DNA of 54,393 nucleotides from Actinomadura sp. HBU206391 (GTDB taxonomy: Bacteria > Actinomycetota > Actinomycetes > Streptosporangiales > Streptosporangiaceae): NCBI RefSeq assembly GCF_014323665.1, contig NZ_JABVEB010000027.1, forward strand, positions 1 to 54,393, in the 5' to 3' direction. The stretch's first letter is position 1. The number at the start of each line of letters is the position of its first letter. The notes under the pieces were generated by a model that worked only from the letters and a program-made list of their open reading frames with translations, searched no databases and had not been told where the DNA came from. A program made the position numbers and the translations under genes. This document shows, piece by piece, positions 33,997-42,486 of the stretch.

Positions 33997-36162
33997 ATGG
34001 AACTGAACAAACTGGCGGGCGAATACCGGGTCGGGACGGGCTACACGGACTGGCGCGGGCGCCGGGTCGACGTGTCACCCGACACGATCAGGGCCGTCCT
34101 GGCCGCGATGGACGTCGACGCGTCGTCTCCGGACACCGTCCGGGCCGAGCTGGCCCGGCTCGGCGAGGAGTGGAGCACGCGGCTGCTGCCCCCGGTGGTC
34201 GTCCATCCGGCGGAGCGGCCGGCGTCCCCTGGCGGTGCCGCCGGCGCGTCGCCCTCGAAGCCGCTCCGGCTGCCCGTTTCCGAGCGGATGTGGGTGGAGC
34301 TGGACGGGGGCGGCACGGTGGCCCTGCGCGCGGGCATCCAGGGACGGCGGCGGCACGAGACGCTCGGCCGCGACCGGATGGAGCACGACGTCCCGCTGCC
34401 GGCGGAGATCCCCGCCGGGTGGCACCGTCTGCACGCCGAGCACGGCGGTCGTCACGAGCGGGCCGCGCTGCTCGTGACCCGGCCCCGGCCGGCTGCTCCC
34501 GTGGCGCGCGCCTGGGGCCTGATGACCCAGCTCTACTCCGTGCGGTCCCGCGCCTCGTGGGGGCTCGGAGATCTGCGGGATCTGGCCGATCTCGCCGCCT
34601 GGAGCGGTGACGAGCTCGGCGCGGGATTCGTGCTGGTCAATCCGTTGCACGCGGCCGAGCCGGTGCCTCCGATCGGGCCGTCGCCGTACTTCCCGATGAG
34701 CCGCCGCTTCGCCGCCCCCCTCTATCTGCGGGTCGAGGACGTACCGGAGTACGCGGCCGCCGCCGAGGACGATCGGCGACGCATCTCCGCGCTGGCCGCG
34801 CCGCTGAGGATCGGCGAGCGCGATCGTACGGCGGGGCTTCTGGACCGGGACGCCGTCTGGTCCGCCAAGCTGGGCGCCCTCGAGGCGCTCCACCGCGTCG
34901 CCCTCGGCCCGGCGAGTGCGGCCGAGTTCGCTCGGTTCCGGGCGCGTGAGGGCGCGGCCCTCACCGACTTCGCCACCTGGTGCGCCCTCGCCGAGGAGCA
35001 CGGGGCCGACTGGCGCGGCTGGCCGGCCGAGCTGCGCGACCCGCGGTCGCCGTCCGTCGCCGCCGCCCGCGACCGGCTGGCCGACCGGGTCGGCTTCCAC
35101 GCCTGGTTGCAGTGGCGGCTCGACGGCCAGCTCGACGCCGCCCAGCGCAGTGCGCGCGCCGCCGGAATGCCGATCGGCGTGGTGCACGATCTGGCCGTGG
35201 GGGTGCATCCCGGCGGCGCGGACGCGTGGAGCTACCAGGCGATGTTCGCGTCCGGGATGCGCGTCGGCGCTCCGCCGGACGAGTTCAACCAGCGCGGGCA
35301 GGACTGGGGCCAGCGGCCCTGGCATCCGGGCCGGCTGGCGGCCGCGGAGTACGGGCCGTACCGCGAGATCGTCGGCTACACGCTGCGGCACGCGGGCGGG
35401 CTCCGCCTCGACCACGCCATGCAGGTGTCGCGGCTGTGGTGGATCCCCGAGGGCGCGCCGGCCGATCAGGGCACCTACGTCGGTTATGACCGGTCGACGC
35501 TGCTGGACGTCCTGTGCTCCGAGACCGCCAGGGCCGGAGCGGTCCTGGTCGGTGAGGACCTCGGCGTCGTCGAACCGGGGTTCCGTGCGGACCTGGCCGG
35601 CCGCGGGGCGTTCGGCACCTCGCTGCTGTGGTTCGAGCGCGACGAGCGGGGTGCGCCGCTGCCGCCGCAGCGATGGCGCGAGCTGTGCCTGGCCACGGTC
35701 GGCACCCATGACATGCCACCGATCACCGGGTTCCTGCACGGCGACCACATCGAGTTGAGGAACCGGCTCGGGCTGCTCACGAGGCCGGTGGGCGAGGAGC
35801 TCGCCGAGCACGAGCGCGCGCTCGCCGAATGGATCAAGACGCTCATCGAGCTCGGGCTGCTCGAACCCGGCCTCCACGAACCCGGCCTCCACGGGGGCGG
35901 CGGCTCCGACCGCGAGATCGTGGCCGCGCTGCACGCCTTTCTCGCCCGTACCCCCGCCAGGCTCATCGGGGTCTCGCTGGCCGACGCCGTGGGCGAGCGG
36001 CGCACCCAGAACCAGCCCGGCACGACCGACGAGTACCCGAACTGGCGGATCCCGCTCGCCGACGCCGCGGGCCGCGCCGTTCTGCTCGACGACCTCCGCG
36101 ACGACCCGGCGGGCATCCGGGCCGCCGTCGCGCCAGTCATCGACGCGATGAGGAACCCCTGA
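33997..36162 (+). CDS. malQ: 4-alpha-glucanotransferase
   Basis: A 721-aa GH77 enzyme (amylomaltase) that transfers alpha-1,4-glucan segments in maltodextrin and glycogen metabolism. The N-terminal ~160 residues are an actinobacterial extension with beta-rich content. LVNPLHAAEP near 224, LRLDHAMQVSRLWWIPEG near 470, GEDLGVVEP near 521 and GTHDMPPITGF near 568 are catalytic-region blocks. The start is uncertain: ATG 33997, GTG 33991 and GTG 33988 are in frame and none has a strong ribosome site. A 15-bp in-frame duplication at 35863-35892 repeats EPGLH. Confidence 0.9.
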   Translation: MELNKLAGEYRVGTGYTDWRGRRVDVSPDTIRAVLAAMDVDASSPDTVRAELARLGEEWSTRLLPPVVVHPAERPASPGGAAGASPSKPLRLPVSERMWVELDGGGTVALRAGIQGRRRHETLGRDRMEHDVPLPAEIPAGWHRLHAEHGGRHERAALLVTRPRPAAPVARAWGLMTQLYSVRSRASWGLGDLRDLADLAAWSGDELGAGFVLVNPLHAAEPVPPIGPSPYFPMSRRFAAPLYLRVEDVPEYAAAAEDDRRRISALAAPLRIGERDRTAGLLDRDAVWSAKLGALEALHRVALGPASAAEFARFRAREGAALTDFATWCALAEEHGADWRGWPAELRDPRSPSVAAARDRLADRVGFHAWLQWRLDGQLDAAQRSARAAGMPIGVVHDLAVGVHPGGADAWSYQAMFASGMRVGAPPDEFNQRGQDWGQRPWHPGRLAAAEYGPYREIVGYTLRHAGGLRLDHAMQVSRLWWIPEGAPADQGTYVGYDRSTLLDVLCSETARAGAVLVGEDLGVVEPGFRADLAGRGAFGTSLLWFERDERGAPLPPQRWRELCLATVGTHDMPPITGFLHGDHIELRNRLGLLTRPVGEELAEHERALAEWIKTLIELGLLEPGLHEPGLHGGGGSDREIVAALHAFLARTPARLIGVSLADAVGERRTQNQPGTTDEYPNWRIPLADAAGRAVLLDDLRDDPAGIRAAVAPVIDAMRNP
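35863..35892 (+). repeat. 15-bp tandem duplication inside malQ
   Basis: GAACCCGGCCTCCAC twice, in frame, encoding EPGLH-EPGLH in a surface-loop-like region. Confidence 0.8.
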
Positions 36163-36172
36163 TCAACCGGTT

Positions 36173-36218
36173 TCGATCAAGGATCAGGGCACCTTGAGAA
36201 GCCCTGATCCTTGATCGA
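36173..36218. terminator. Bidirectional terminator between malQ and pepN
   Basis: An 18-bp perfect stem with a 10-nt loop (left arm starting TCGATCAAGG, right arm ending CCTTGATCGA), located between two convergent stop codons. The arms are AT-richer than the surroundings. Confidence 0.88.
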
Positions 36219-36244
36219 CACTTTGTCCGGGCCCTTCGGGGGGC

Positions 36245-38779
36245 TCAGGCGGCGGAGGCGTCCTTGTCGCGGGCGCGCAGGGCACGGGCGATGCCGTCGC
36301 GGCCCTCCGACAGCAGCCGGGCGAGCGCCGCCGGCGGCCGGTTCTCCTCGAGGTAGACGTCGGTGCGCGCGATGGTGTCCGGTGAGATCACCAGGACCGG
36401 ATAGGCGACCTCGGCGAAGGTCTGCGCCATGTCGCTGCTCCACTCCTGCCAGATCCGGCCGACCTCGCCGAAGAACCTCTCGACGTACGGCTCCAGCAGC
36501 TCCGTCTGGTCGGGTTCCACGAACCCGCCCAGCGTCGCCCGGAACACCGCGTTCGGCAGGTCCCCGCCGACGATCCGGTCCCATGCGGCGGCCTTCGCCT
36601 CGGCGGTCGGGATGGCGGCTCGGCAGGTCGCCGCGTTGCGCTCGCCCGCCGCGGTGGCGTCGCGCTCCAGCTCGGCCGCGATCTCCGGTTCGCCCGCGGC
36701 GCCGCGGACGACCAGCCGGCGCAGCAGCGACCACCGCAGATCCGTGTCGACCGTGAGCCCGTCGAGGACCTCGGTGCCGTCGAGCAGTCCCTTGATGTAC
36801 GCCAGGTGCGCGTCGTCGGAGGCGGCCGCCACGAACGCCTGGGTGTAGGTGAGCTGGAAGTCCGAGCCGGCGTCGGCCTCCCGCATCAGGTCGTGCAGCG
36901 CGTCGGCCATCAGCCGCAGCCCGGTCTCGCGCCACGCCGGGTCGGCGTACTGCTGGGCGGCCGTTCGGGCCTGCCGCAGCAGCGTCTGGGCGACCGCGAT
37001 GTCGCTGACGCCCCGGATGCCGGACAGCACCAGCCGCACGTAGTCCCGGGTGGCCATCTCGGCGTCGCGGCACATGTCCCACGCCGCCGTCCAGCCGAGC
37101 GCCCGCGGCAGGCTCTCGGGGATCTCGCCGATGCCCTCGACCAGGGTGCGCTGGGAGTGGGCGTCCAACCTGATCTTGGCGTAGGTCAGGTCGTCGTCGT
37201 TGACCAGCACCAGATCGGGGCGGCGCTCGCCGACGAGCTCGGCCACGTCCGTACGGGCGCCGACCACGTCGAGCTCCAGACGACGGCGCCGGGTGATGCC
37301 CTCGTCGGTGCGGTCGTAGAGACCGATCGCGACGCGGTGGGAGCGCAGTGTCGGGTGATCCGACGGCGCCTCCTGCAGCACCGCGAACGAGCTGAACGTC
37401 CCGTCCTCGGCGAGCTCATAGGTCGGGCGCAGCGTGTTGACGCCGGCGGTCTCGAGCCACTCCTTCGACCAGGAGGTGAGGTCGCGGCCCGACACCTCCT
37501 CGAGCGCGTCGAGCAGGTCGGCGAGCACGGTGTTGCCCCACGCGTGCCGCTGGAAGTAGCGGCGCACGCCCTCGAGGAAGTTGTCCCGGCCGACATAGGC
37601 GACCAGCTGCTTCAGCACACTGGCGCCCTTGGCGTAGGTGATGCCGTCGAAGTTCACCTCGACCGCCTGGATGTCCGGGATGTCGGCCGAGATCGGGTGG
37701 GTCGACGGCAGCTGGTCCTGCCGGTAGGCCCACGCCTTCCACAGGTTGGCGAACGTGGTCCACGACCCGCTCCAGCGGGTGGCCTCGGTTTGGCAGAGCA
37801 CGCTCATGTACGTGGCGAACGACTCGTTCAGCCACAGGTCGTCCCACCACCGCATGGTGACCAGGTCGCCGAACCACATGTGCGCCATCTCGTGCAGGAT
37901 CGTCTCCGCACGGCGCTCGTACGCGGCGTCGGTGACGCGCGACCGGAAGACGTAGTCCTCGAGGAACGTCACGCAGCCGGCGTTCTCCATCGCTCCGGCG
38001 TTGAACTCGGGGACGAACAACTGGTCGTACTTCCCGAACGGGTACGGCTGGGCGAACACCCGCCGGAAGAAGTCGAAGCCCTGCTTGGTCACCTCGAAGA
38101 TCGCGTCGGCGTCGAGGTGCTCGGCCAGCGAGGAACGGCAGTAGATGCCCAGCGGAATGCCGTCGTGCTCGTCGCGTGCGACGTGGTAGGGCCCGGCGAC
38201 CAGCGCGGTGATGTACGTCGACATGGTCGGCGTGGGGGCGAAGCGCCACCGTCCCGGGGCGCCCTTCTCCCGGGTCTCCTCGTACGGCGCCGAGTTGGAC
38301 ACCACTTCCCAGTCCTCGGGCGCGGTGACGCCGAGCTCGAACGTCGCCTTGAGATCCGGCTGGTCGAAGCAGGTGTACATGCGGTGGGCGTCGGCGGTCT
38401 CGAACTGCGTGTACAGATAGACGCTCTCGTCGACCGGGTCGACGAAGCGGTGCAGGCCCTCGCCGGAACGGGAGTAGGCGCAGTCGGCCACCACCGTCAG
38501 CTCGTTGGTCGCCGCGAGGTCCGGCAGCGGAATCCGGCCCTTGGCCGCGTCGTAGGAGGCGGGGTCGAGCGTGCGACGGTTGAGAGTGATCTCCCGTACG
38601 ACGGCGCCGTGCAGGTCGACGAAGCTGGACGCACCAGGCTCGGCGCAGGCGAACCGGACGGCCGTGACCGATCCGAACCGCTCATCGCCCGTGGTCAGGT
38701 CGAGCTGCACAGAATACGACTCCACGGCCAGCAGCCTGGCGCGTTCCTGCGCCTCGTCGCGCGTGAGGTTGCCTGCCAC
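36245..38779 (-). CDS. pepN: Aminopeptidase N (M1 metallopeptidase)
   Basis: An 844-aa gluzincin aminopeptidase. GAMEN near residue 262 recognises the free N-terminus, and HEMAHMWFGDLVTMRWW followed by WLNE near 296-317 is the HExxH-x18-E zinc site. A long C-terminal ERAP1-like helical domain follows. It trims peptides in the cytoplasm; there is no signal peptide. The GTG start has GAGGAGG 5 nt upstream. It ends opposite malQ at a strong hairpin. Length is standard for actinobacterial PepN. Confidence 0.95.
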   Translation of the reverse strand: MAGNLTRDEAQERARLLAVESYSVQLDLTTGDERFGSVTAVRFACAEPGASSFVDLHGAVVREITLNRRTLDPASYDAAKGRIPLPDLAATNELTVVADCAYSRSGEGLHRFVDPVDESVYLYTQFETADAHRMYTCFDQPDLKATFELGVTAPEDWEVVSNSAPYEETREKGAPGRWRFAPTPTMSTYITALVAGPYHVARDEHDGIPLGIYCRSSLAEHLDADAIFEVTKQGFDFFRRVFAQPYPFGKYDQLFVPEFNAGAMENAGCVTFLEDYVFRSRVTDAAYERRAETILHEMAHMWFGDLVTMRWWDDLWLNESFATYMSVLCQTEATRWSGSWTTFANLWKAWAYRQDQLPSTHPISADIPDIQAVEVNFDGITYAKGASVLKQLVAYVGRDNFLEGVRRYFQRHAWGNTVLADLLDALEEVSGRDLTSWSKEWLETAGVNTLRPTYELAEDGTFSSFAVLQEAPSDHPTLRSHRVAIGLYDRTDEGITRRRRLELDVVGARTDVAELVGERRPDLVLVNDDDLTYAKIRLDAHSQRTLVEGIGEIPESLPRALGWTAAWDMCRDAEMATRDYVRLVLSGIRGVSDIAVAQTLLRQARTAAQQYADPAWRETGLRLMADALHDLMREADAGSDFQLTYTQAFVAAASDDAHLAYIKGLLDGTEVLDGLTVDTDLRWSLLRRLVVRGAAGEPEIAAELERDATAAGERNAATCRAAIPTAEAKAAAWDRIVGGDLPNAVFRATLGGFVEPDQTELLEPYVERFFGEVGRIWQEWSSDMAQTFAEVAYPVLVISPDTIARTDVYLEENRPPAALARLLSEGRDGIARALRARDKDASAA

Positions 38780-39058
38780 GTGCCCCTCCTCGATCTACTG
38801 AACGGCCGCGCGGCGGTGATCGGCCGCGTGGCCTCGGTCTTCCCGGCATCCTCCCATGTCCGGGGTGGCCGAGTGCGGCCACGCCCCGCCCGGCAGGGCC
38901 CCGGCGGTGGGTACGGCGGTGGGTCCGGAGGCGGGTGCGACGGCCGGTACGGCGCGGGCCGGAGGAGTTCGTCAAAGGGCGGTGACATGGGGGAATGCGG
39001 CGGCTCACTTTACGGTTCAGGAGAAGCGAAGATCTTTCGCCCCTTGTGGAGGTTCGCC

Positions 39059-39667
39059 ATGTCGGAGAACACGCCCGTGGACTTCTGGTTCGATCCGCTC
39101 TGCCCCTGGGCGTGGATCACTTCCCGCTGGATCCATGAGGTGTCAGCGCTGCGGCCGATCGAGCCGCGGTGGCACGTGATGAGCCTCTCCGTGCTCAACG
39201 AAGGCCGGGACCTTCCCGAGGAGTACCGCAGCTTCCTCGACAACGCCTGGGGGCCGGTGCGCGTCTGCATCGCCGCCGAGCAGAAGTACGGCCCTGAGGT
39301 ACTGGGACGGCTCTACACCGAGCTCGGCACCCGCTTTCACGATCAGGGCAAGCCCAAGGACCGCGCCACCATCGAGGAGGCGTTGCGCGCGGCCGACCTC
39401 GACCCGGCGCTGGCCGCCGCGGCCGACACCGACGAGCACGACACGGCACTGCGGGCCTCGCACAAGGACGGCATGGACCGGGTCGGCTACGAGGTCGGCA
39501 CACCCGTGATCGACGTCGAGGGCGCCGCGTTCTTCGGGCCGGTCCTCTCGCCGATCCCGCGGGGCGAGGCGGCCGCGAAGCTCTGGGACGGAGTGGTGCT
39601 CGTGGCCCGCACCGACGGGTTCTTCGAACTCAAGCGCAGCCGCACCCGGGACCCGATCTTCACCTGA
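39059..39667 (+). CDS. DsbA-like mycothiol-dependent nitroreductase family protein (CPWA active site)
   Basis: A 202-aa thioredoxin-fold protein of the DsbA/FrnE type. FWFDPLCPWAWITSRWI at residues 9-25, HVMSLSVLNE, WGPVRVCIAAEQKYG and GTPVIDVEGAAFFGPVLSPIPRG match, from memory, mycobacterial Rv2466c, a mycothiol-dependent reductase with CPWC. Here Cys15 is kept but the second Cys is Ala18, so a monothiol mechanism using mycothiol is expected. Good SD GGAGG 7 nt before the ATG. It stands alone, divergent from pepN. Confidence 0.85.
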   Translation: MSENTPVDFWFDPLCPWAWITSRWIHEVSALRPIEPRWHVMSLSVLNEGRDLPEEYRSFLDNAWGPVRVCIAAEQKYGPEVLGRLYTELGTRFHDQGKPKDRATIEEALRAADLDPALAAAADTDEHDTALRASHKDGMDRVGYEVGTPVIDVEGAAFFGPVLSPIPRGEAAAKLWDGVVLVARTDGFFELKRSRTRDPIFT

Positions 39668-39732
39668 TCGGGCGCCTTCACCTGCGGCGCTTTACCTGAT
39701 CGACCGCTGTTCCTTACCTGATCGACCGGTGT
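39659..39732. repeat. TTNACCTG direct-repeat array upstream of cbiM
   Basis: TTCACCTG (39659), TTCACCTG (39677), TTTACCTG (39691) and CTTACCTG (39713), the last two extended as TTACCTGATCGACCG(C/G)TGT with a 22-bp period. The array starts in the last codons of the upstream gene. It may be an activator or repressor site for the metal importer, or a terminator-region duplication. Confidence 0.6.
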
Positions 39733-39755
39733 GGCTTGTCGCCATCACCTACTTG

Positions 39756-39772
39756 TTGCGACAAACTTGCAA
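39756..39772. promoter_or_regulatory. Nur-like (nickel-responsive Fur family) operator
   Basis: TTGCGA-CAAAC-TTGCAA matches the Streptomyces Nur box as I remember it (tTGCaa-N5-ttGCAA) at 11 of 12 defined positions. It sits inside a wider perfect dyad CTTGTTGC-N9-GCAACAAG (39752-39776). The CbiM start is 62 bp downstream. This predicts repression of the importer by nickel. Confidence 0.6.
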
Positions 39773-39787
39773 CAAGCGGGGCCATGC

Positions 39788-39805
39788 GGTCAGACTGGTC
39801 TGACC
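39788..39805. promoter_or_regulatory. 18-bp palindrome in the cbiM leader
   Basis: GGTCAGAC-TG-GTCTGACC, a perfect 8+2+8 dyad between the Nur-like box and the cbiM start. It could be a second operator or an RNA hairpin in the 5' leader. Confidence 0.5.
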
Positions 39806-39834
39806 GGGGTGGACAGCGGCGATCAGGAGGCGGC

Positions 39835-40536
39835 ATGCACGTACCGGATGGATTCATCGACGCACCGGTGTCCCTCGGCGCGGGCGTCGTCGCCGCCGCG
39901 GGGATCGCGGTGTGCCTGCGCGGCGCGCGCAGGGAGCTCGACGATCGCACCGCACCCCTCGCGGGCCTGACCGCCGCCTTCGTCTTCGCGGCGCAGATGC
40001 TGAACTTCCCGGTGGCCGCGGGGACCAGCGGCCACCTGCTCGGCGGCACCCTCGCCGCGATCCTGGTGGGGCCCTATACCGGCGTGCTCTGCGTGTCGGT
40101 CGTGCTCCTCGTACAGGGACTGCTGTTCGCCGACGGAGGGCTCACCGCGCTCGGAGTGAACATCACCGACATGGCGCTGGTCACGGTCGTGGTCGGATAC
40201 GGGGTGTTCCGGCTGCTCGTGCGGGTGCTGCCCAGGTCGCGGGCCGCGGTGTCCGCGGCCTCCTTCGTCGCGGCGCTGGTGTCGGTGCCCGTGTCGGCGT
40301 TGGCGTTCACCGGCATCTACGCCCTGGGCGGCACCACGGACGTGCCACTCGGCACCGTCGCCGGCGCGATGATCGGTGTGCACCTCCTGATCGGCGTGGG
40401 CGAGGCGCTGATCACGATGGTCACCGTCTCGAGCGTGCTCGCCGTTCGCCCCGACCTCGTCTACGCGGCGCGCGGGCAGCTCCGCCGGCTGGAGCTCAGG
40501 AACGCACCGGCCCAGCCGTCCGGCGTGAGCGCCTGA
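39835..40536 (+). CDS. cbiM: Co/Ni ECF importer, substrate-binding membrane subunit
   Basis: A 233-aa membrane protein. It begins MHVPDGFID; in CbiM/NikM the free N-terminus and His2 help coordinate the metal. Five or six hydrophobic helices follow (AGLTAAFVFAAQMLNFPV, HLLGGTLAAILVGPYTGVL, GVNITDMALVTVVVGYGVF). The ATG at 39835 with SD AGGAGG is clearly right: any upstream start would bury the metal-binding N-terminus. First gene of cbiMNQO. The cobalt name follows the family, but the Nur-like box suggests nickel is possible. Confidence 0.9.
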   Translation: MHVPDGFIDAPVSLGAGVVAAAGIAVCLRGARRELDDRTAPLAGLTAAFVFAAQMLNFPVAAGTSGHLLGGTLAAILVGPYTGVLCVSVVLLVQGLLFADGGLTALGVNITDMALVTVVVGYGVFRLLVRVLPRSRAAVSAASFVAALVSVPVSALAFTGIYALGGTTDVPLGTVAGAMIGVHLLIGVGEALITMVTVSSVLAVRPDLVYAARGQLRRLELRNAPAQPSGVSA

Positions 40537-40547
40537 GAAGGAGAGTC

Positions 40548-40856
40548 ATGACCACCAGACGTTTTCTCACCGCCGGGGTCCTCGTCGCCCTGATCCTCGC
40601 CGGGATCGTCAGCTACTACGCGAGCAGCAAGCCCGACGGCCTGGAGAAGGTGGCGGCCGACAAGGGCATCAACGCCGAGGAGCAGCACCACACGTTCAAG
40701 GACTCCCCGCTCGGCGACTACGGGGTGAAGGGCGTCGACCACCCGCGGCTGTCCGGCGGCCTGGCCGGTGTCATCGGCGTGGGGGTCACCCTCGCCCTCG
40801 GCGGCGGCCTGTTCTGGATCGTCCGTCGCCGCACCTCAGAGCCTGAGCGCCAGTGA
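40548..40856 (+). CDS. cbiN: PDGLE-domain component of the Co/Ni importer (CbiN-like)
   Basis: A 102-aa protein with two hydrophobic segments (LTAGVLVALILAGIVSYYAS near 7-26, GGLAGVIGVGVTLALGGGLF near 70-89) and the PDGLEKVA motif between them near residue 30, the PDGLE domain of CbiN/NikN-type subunits. It assists metal loading of CbiM. ATG 40548 with SD AAGGAGAG; 11 nt after cbiM. Confidence 0.85.
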   Translation: MTTRRFLTAGVLVALILAGIVSYYASSKPDGLEKVAADKGINAEEQHHTFKDSPLGDYGVKGVDHPRLSGGLAGVIGVGVTLALGGGLFWIVRRRTSEPERQ

Positions 40857-40860
40857 GAGC

Positions 40861-40878
40861 GTGAACGTGAACGTGAAC
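40861..40878 (+). repeat. GTGAAC tandem repeat (x3)
   Basis: Three head-to-tail GTGAAC units between cbiN and cbiQ, followed by GAGCGGAGCGAGCGG. The second part resembles the reverse complement of the dispersed repeat's opening and may be a remnant of it. Confidence 0.7.
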
Positions 40879-40895
40879 TCGAGCGGAGCGAGCGG

Positions 40896-41678
40896 ATGAG
40901 CGCGGCCGCGACCTCGATGAGCCGGCTGTTCCTGCCGGGGGCGACCGTCGTGCACCGGCTGCCGCCGCAGTGCAAGCTGGTGGCGACGGTCACGTTCGTG
41001 CTGGCGGTCGTGTCCACGCCCCGCGAGCAGGCGTGGGCCTTCGGCCTGTACGCTGCGCTGCTCGCCGCCGTGGCCGCGACGGCGCGCGTCCCCGCCGGGG
41101 TCATCGCGCGCCGGATGGCGATCGAGTTGCCGTTCGTGACGTTCGCGCTGCTGATGCCGTTCGTGGCGCACGGTGAGCGCGTCACGGTCGCCGGCGTCGG
41201 GCTCAGCGTCAGCGGGCTGTGGGGGGCCTGGAACATCCTCGTCAAGGGCACGCTGGGCGTCGTCGCCTCGATCCTGCTGGCGGCCACGACCGAACCCCGG
41301 GCGCTGCTACTCGGGATCGAACGGCTGCGGCTGCCGTCGCTGCTGACCCAGATCGCCACCTTCATGCTGCGGTACGCCGACGTGGTCCTCGACGAACTGC
41401 GCCGGATGAAGGTCGCCCGGGCCGCCCGCGGCTTCGAGGCCCGCGGCATCCGGGACGTCGGCGTGCTCGCCCGCTCGCTCGGCGCTCTGTTCCTGCGCTC
41501 GTACGAGCGTGGTGAGCGGGTCTATCTGGCGATGGTCAGCCGGGGCTACGAGGGCCGGATGCCGGCCCACCGGGACGTCGGCGCGTCCGGCGGTCAGTGG
41601 GCGACGGCCGCGGTGGTGCCCGCGGCTGCGGCGCTGGTCGCCGCGACTGCTTGGATGGTCCAGTGGACCCTTCTCTAG
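40896..41678 (+). CDS. cbiQ: Co/Ni ECF importer, transmembrane coupling subunit EcfT
   Basis: A 260-aa EcfT/CbiQ protein with about six hydrophobic segments. It has two coupling motifs with the Ala-Arg-Gly pattern (MKVARAARGFEARG near 168-181 and AMVSRGYEGRMP near 209-220) that contact the ATPase. The ATG lies 39 nt after cbiN; its end overlaps cbiO by 16 nt. It transmits ATP-driven motion to CbiM. Confidence 0.9.
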   Translation: MSAAATSMSRLFLPGATVVHRLPPQCKLVATVTFVLAVVSTPREQAWAFGLYAALLAAVAATARVPAGVIARRMAIELPFVTFALLMPFVAHGERVTVAGVGLSVSGLWGAWNILVKGTLGVVASILLAATTEPRALLLGIERLRLPSLLTQIATFMLRYADVVLDELRRMKVARAARGFEARGIRDVGVLARSLGALFLRSYERGERVYLAMVSRGYEGRMPAHRDVGASGGQWATAAVVPAAAALVAATAWMVQWTLL

Positions 41679-42415
41679 ACGTGCGCGGGCTGGCGTACGG
41701 CTATCCCGACGGCACCCAGGCGCTGTTCGGCGTGGACCTCACGATCGAGCGGGGCGAGCGGGTGGCGCTGCTCGGCCCGAACGGCGCCGGCAAGACCACC
41801 CTCGTCCTGCATCTCAACGGCATTCTGCACGGGGGCCTCGGCACCGTACGGGTCGCCGGTCTCGGGGTGGACCCGAAGGACAAGAAGTCGCTCCGGGAGA
41901 TCCGCCGGCGGGTCGGCATCGTGTTCCAGGACCCCGACGACCAGTTGTTCATGCCGACCGTGCGCGAGGACGTCGCGTTCGGCCCGGCCAACCTCGGCGT
42001 CCGGGGCGACGAGCTCGACCGGCGGGTCGAGTCCGCGCTGACCCGCGTCGGCATGCTCGAGGTCGCCGACCGGCCGCCCCAGCACCTGAGCTTCGGGCAG
42101 CGCCGCCGGGTCGCGGTTGCGACGGTGCTGGCGATGGAGCCGGAGATCCTCGTGCTGGACGAGCCGTCGTCGAACCTCGACCCGGCCGGCCGGCGTGAGC
42201 TCGCCGAGATCCTCACGTCCCTGGACGTGACCGTCCTCATGGTCACGCACGACCTGCCGTACGCGGCCGAGCTGTGCCCGCGCTCCCTCATCATGTCCGG
42301 CGGCCTGATCGTGGCCGACGGGCCGACGCCCGACATCCTCACGGACGACGGGCTGTTGCGCGCCCACCGCCTCGAGCTTCCGTTCGGCTTCGATCCGGCG
42401 GCCGCGGCTCGCTGA
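41663..42415 (+). CDS. cbiO: Co/Ni ECF importer, ATPase subunit
   Basis: A 250-aa ABC ATPase. Walker A GPNGAGKTT near residue 38, Q-loop FQDPDDQLFMPT near 89, signature LSFGQRRRVAVA near 148, Walker B ILVLDEPSSNLDP near 170 and H-loop MVTHD near 194. The FQDPDDQLF pattern is typical of ECF energy-coupling ATPases. GTG 41663 inside cbiQ is the likely start; GTG 41681 is an alternative. Only one ATPase gene is present, so CbiO probably works as a homodimer. Confidence 0.9.
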   Translation: MDPSLDVRGLAYGYPDGTQALFGVDLTIERGERVALLGPNGAGKTTLVLHLNGILHGGLGTVRVAGLGVDPKDKKSLREIRRRVGIVFQDPDDQLFMPTVREDVAFGPANLGVRGDELDRRVESALTRVGMLEVADRPPQHLSFGQRRRVAVATVLAMEPEILVLDEPSSNLDPAGRRELAEILTSLDVTVLMVTHDLPYAAELCPRSLIMSGGLIVADGPTPDILTDDGLLRAHRLELPFGFDPAAAAR

Positions 42416-42486
42416 CCTCGGCCTATCTGCCGGATCCGCTTGATTCGATCTTGATCTCCGGGGAGACTCGACCTCGAGGAACGACG

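Noticed and set aside
38903..38935. G-rich run (GGTGGG/GGCGGG) upstream of the DsbA-like gene as a G-quadruplex
   Set aside because: G runs are frequent here and the loops are long (8 nt); not reported as a feature.
36806..39058. Long plus-strand extension upstream of the DsbA-like gene
   Set aside because: Antisense to pepN; the ATG at 39059 has a good ribosome site and matches the family start.
39668..39834. Cobalamin riboswitch in front of cbiM
   Set aside because: No B12-box-like core (CGGCCACTG-type) or GAA/GGGAA landmarks were seen; the leader is explained by repeats and a Nur-like box. A covariance search would be decisive.
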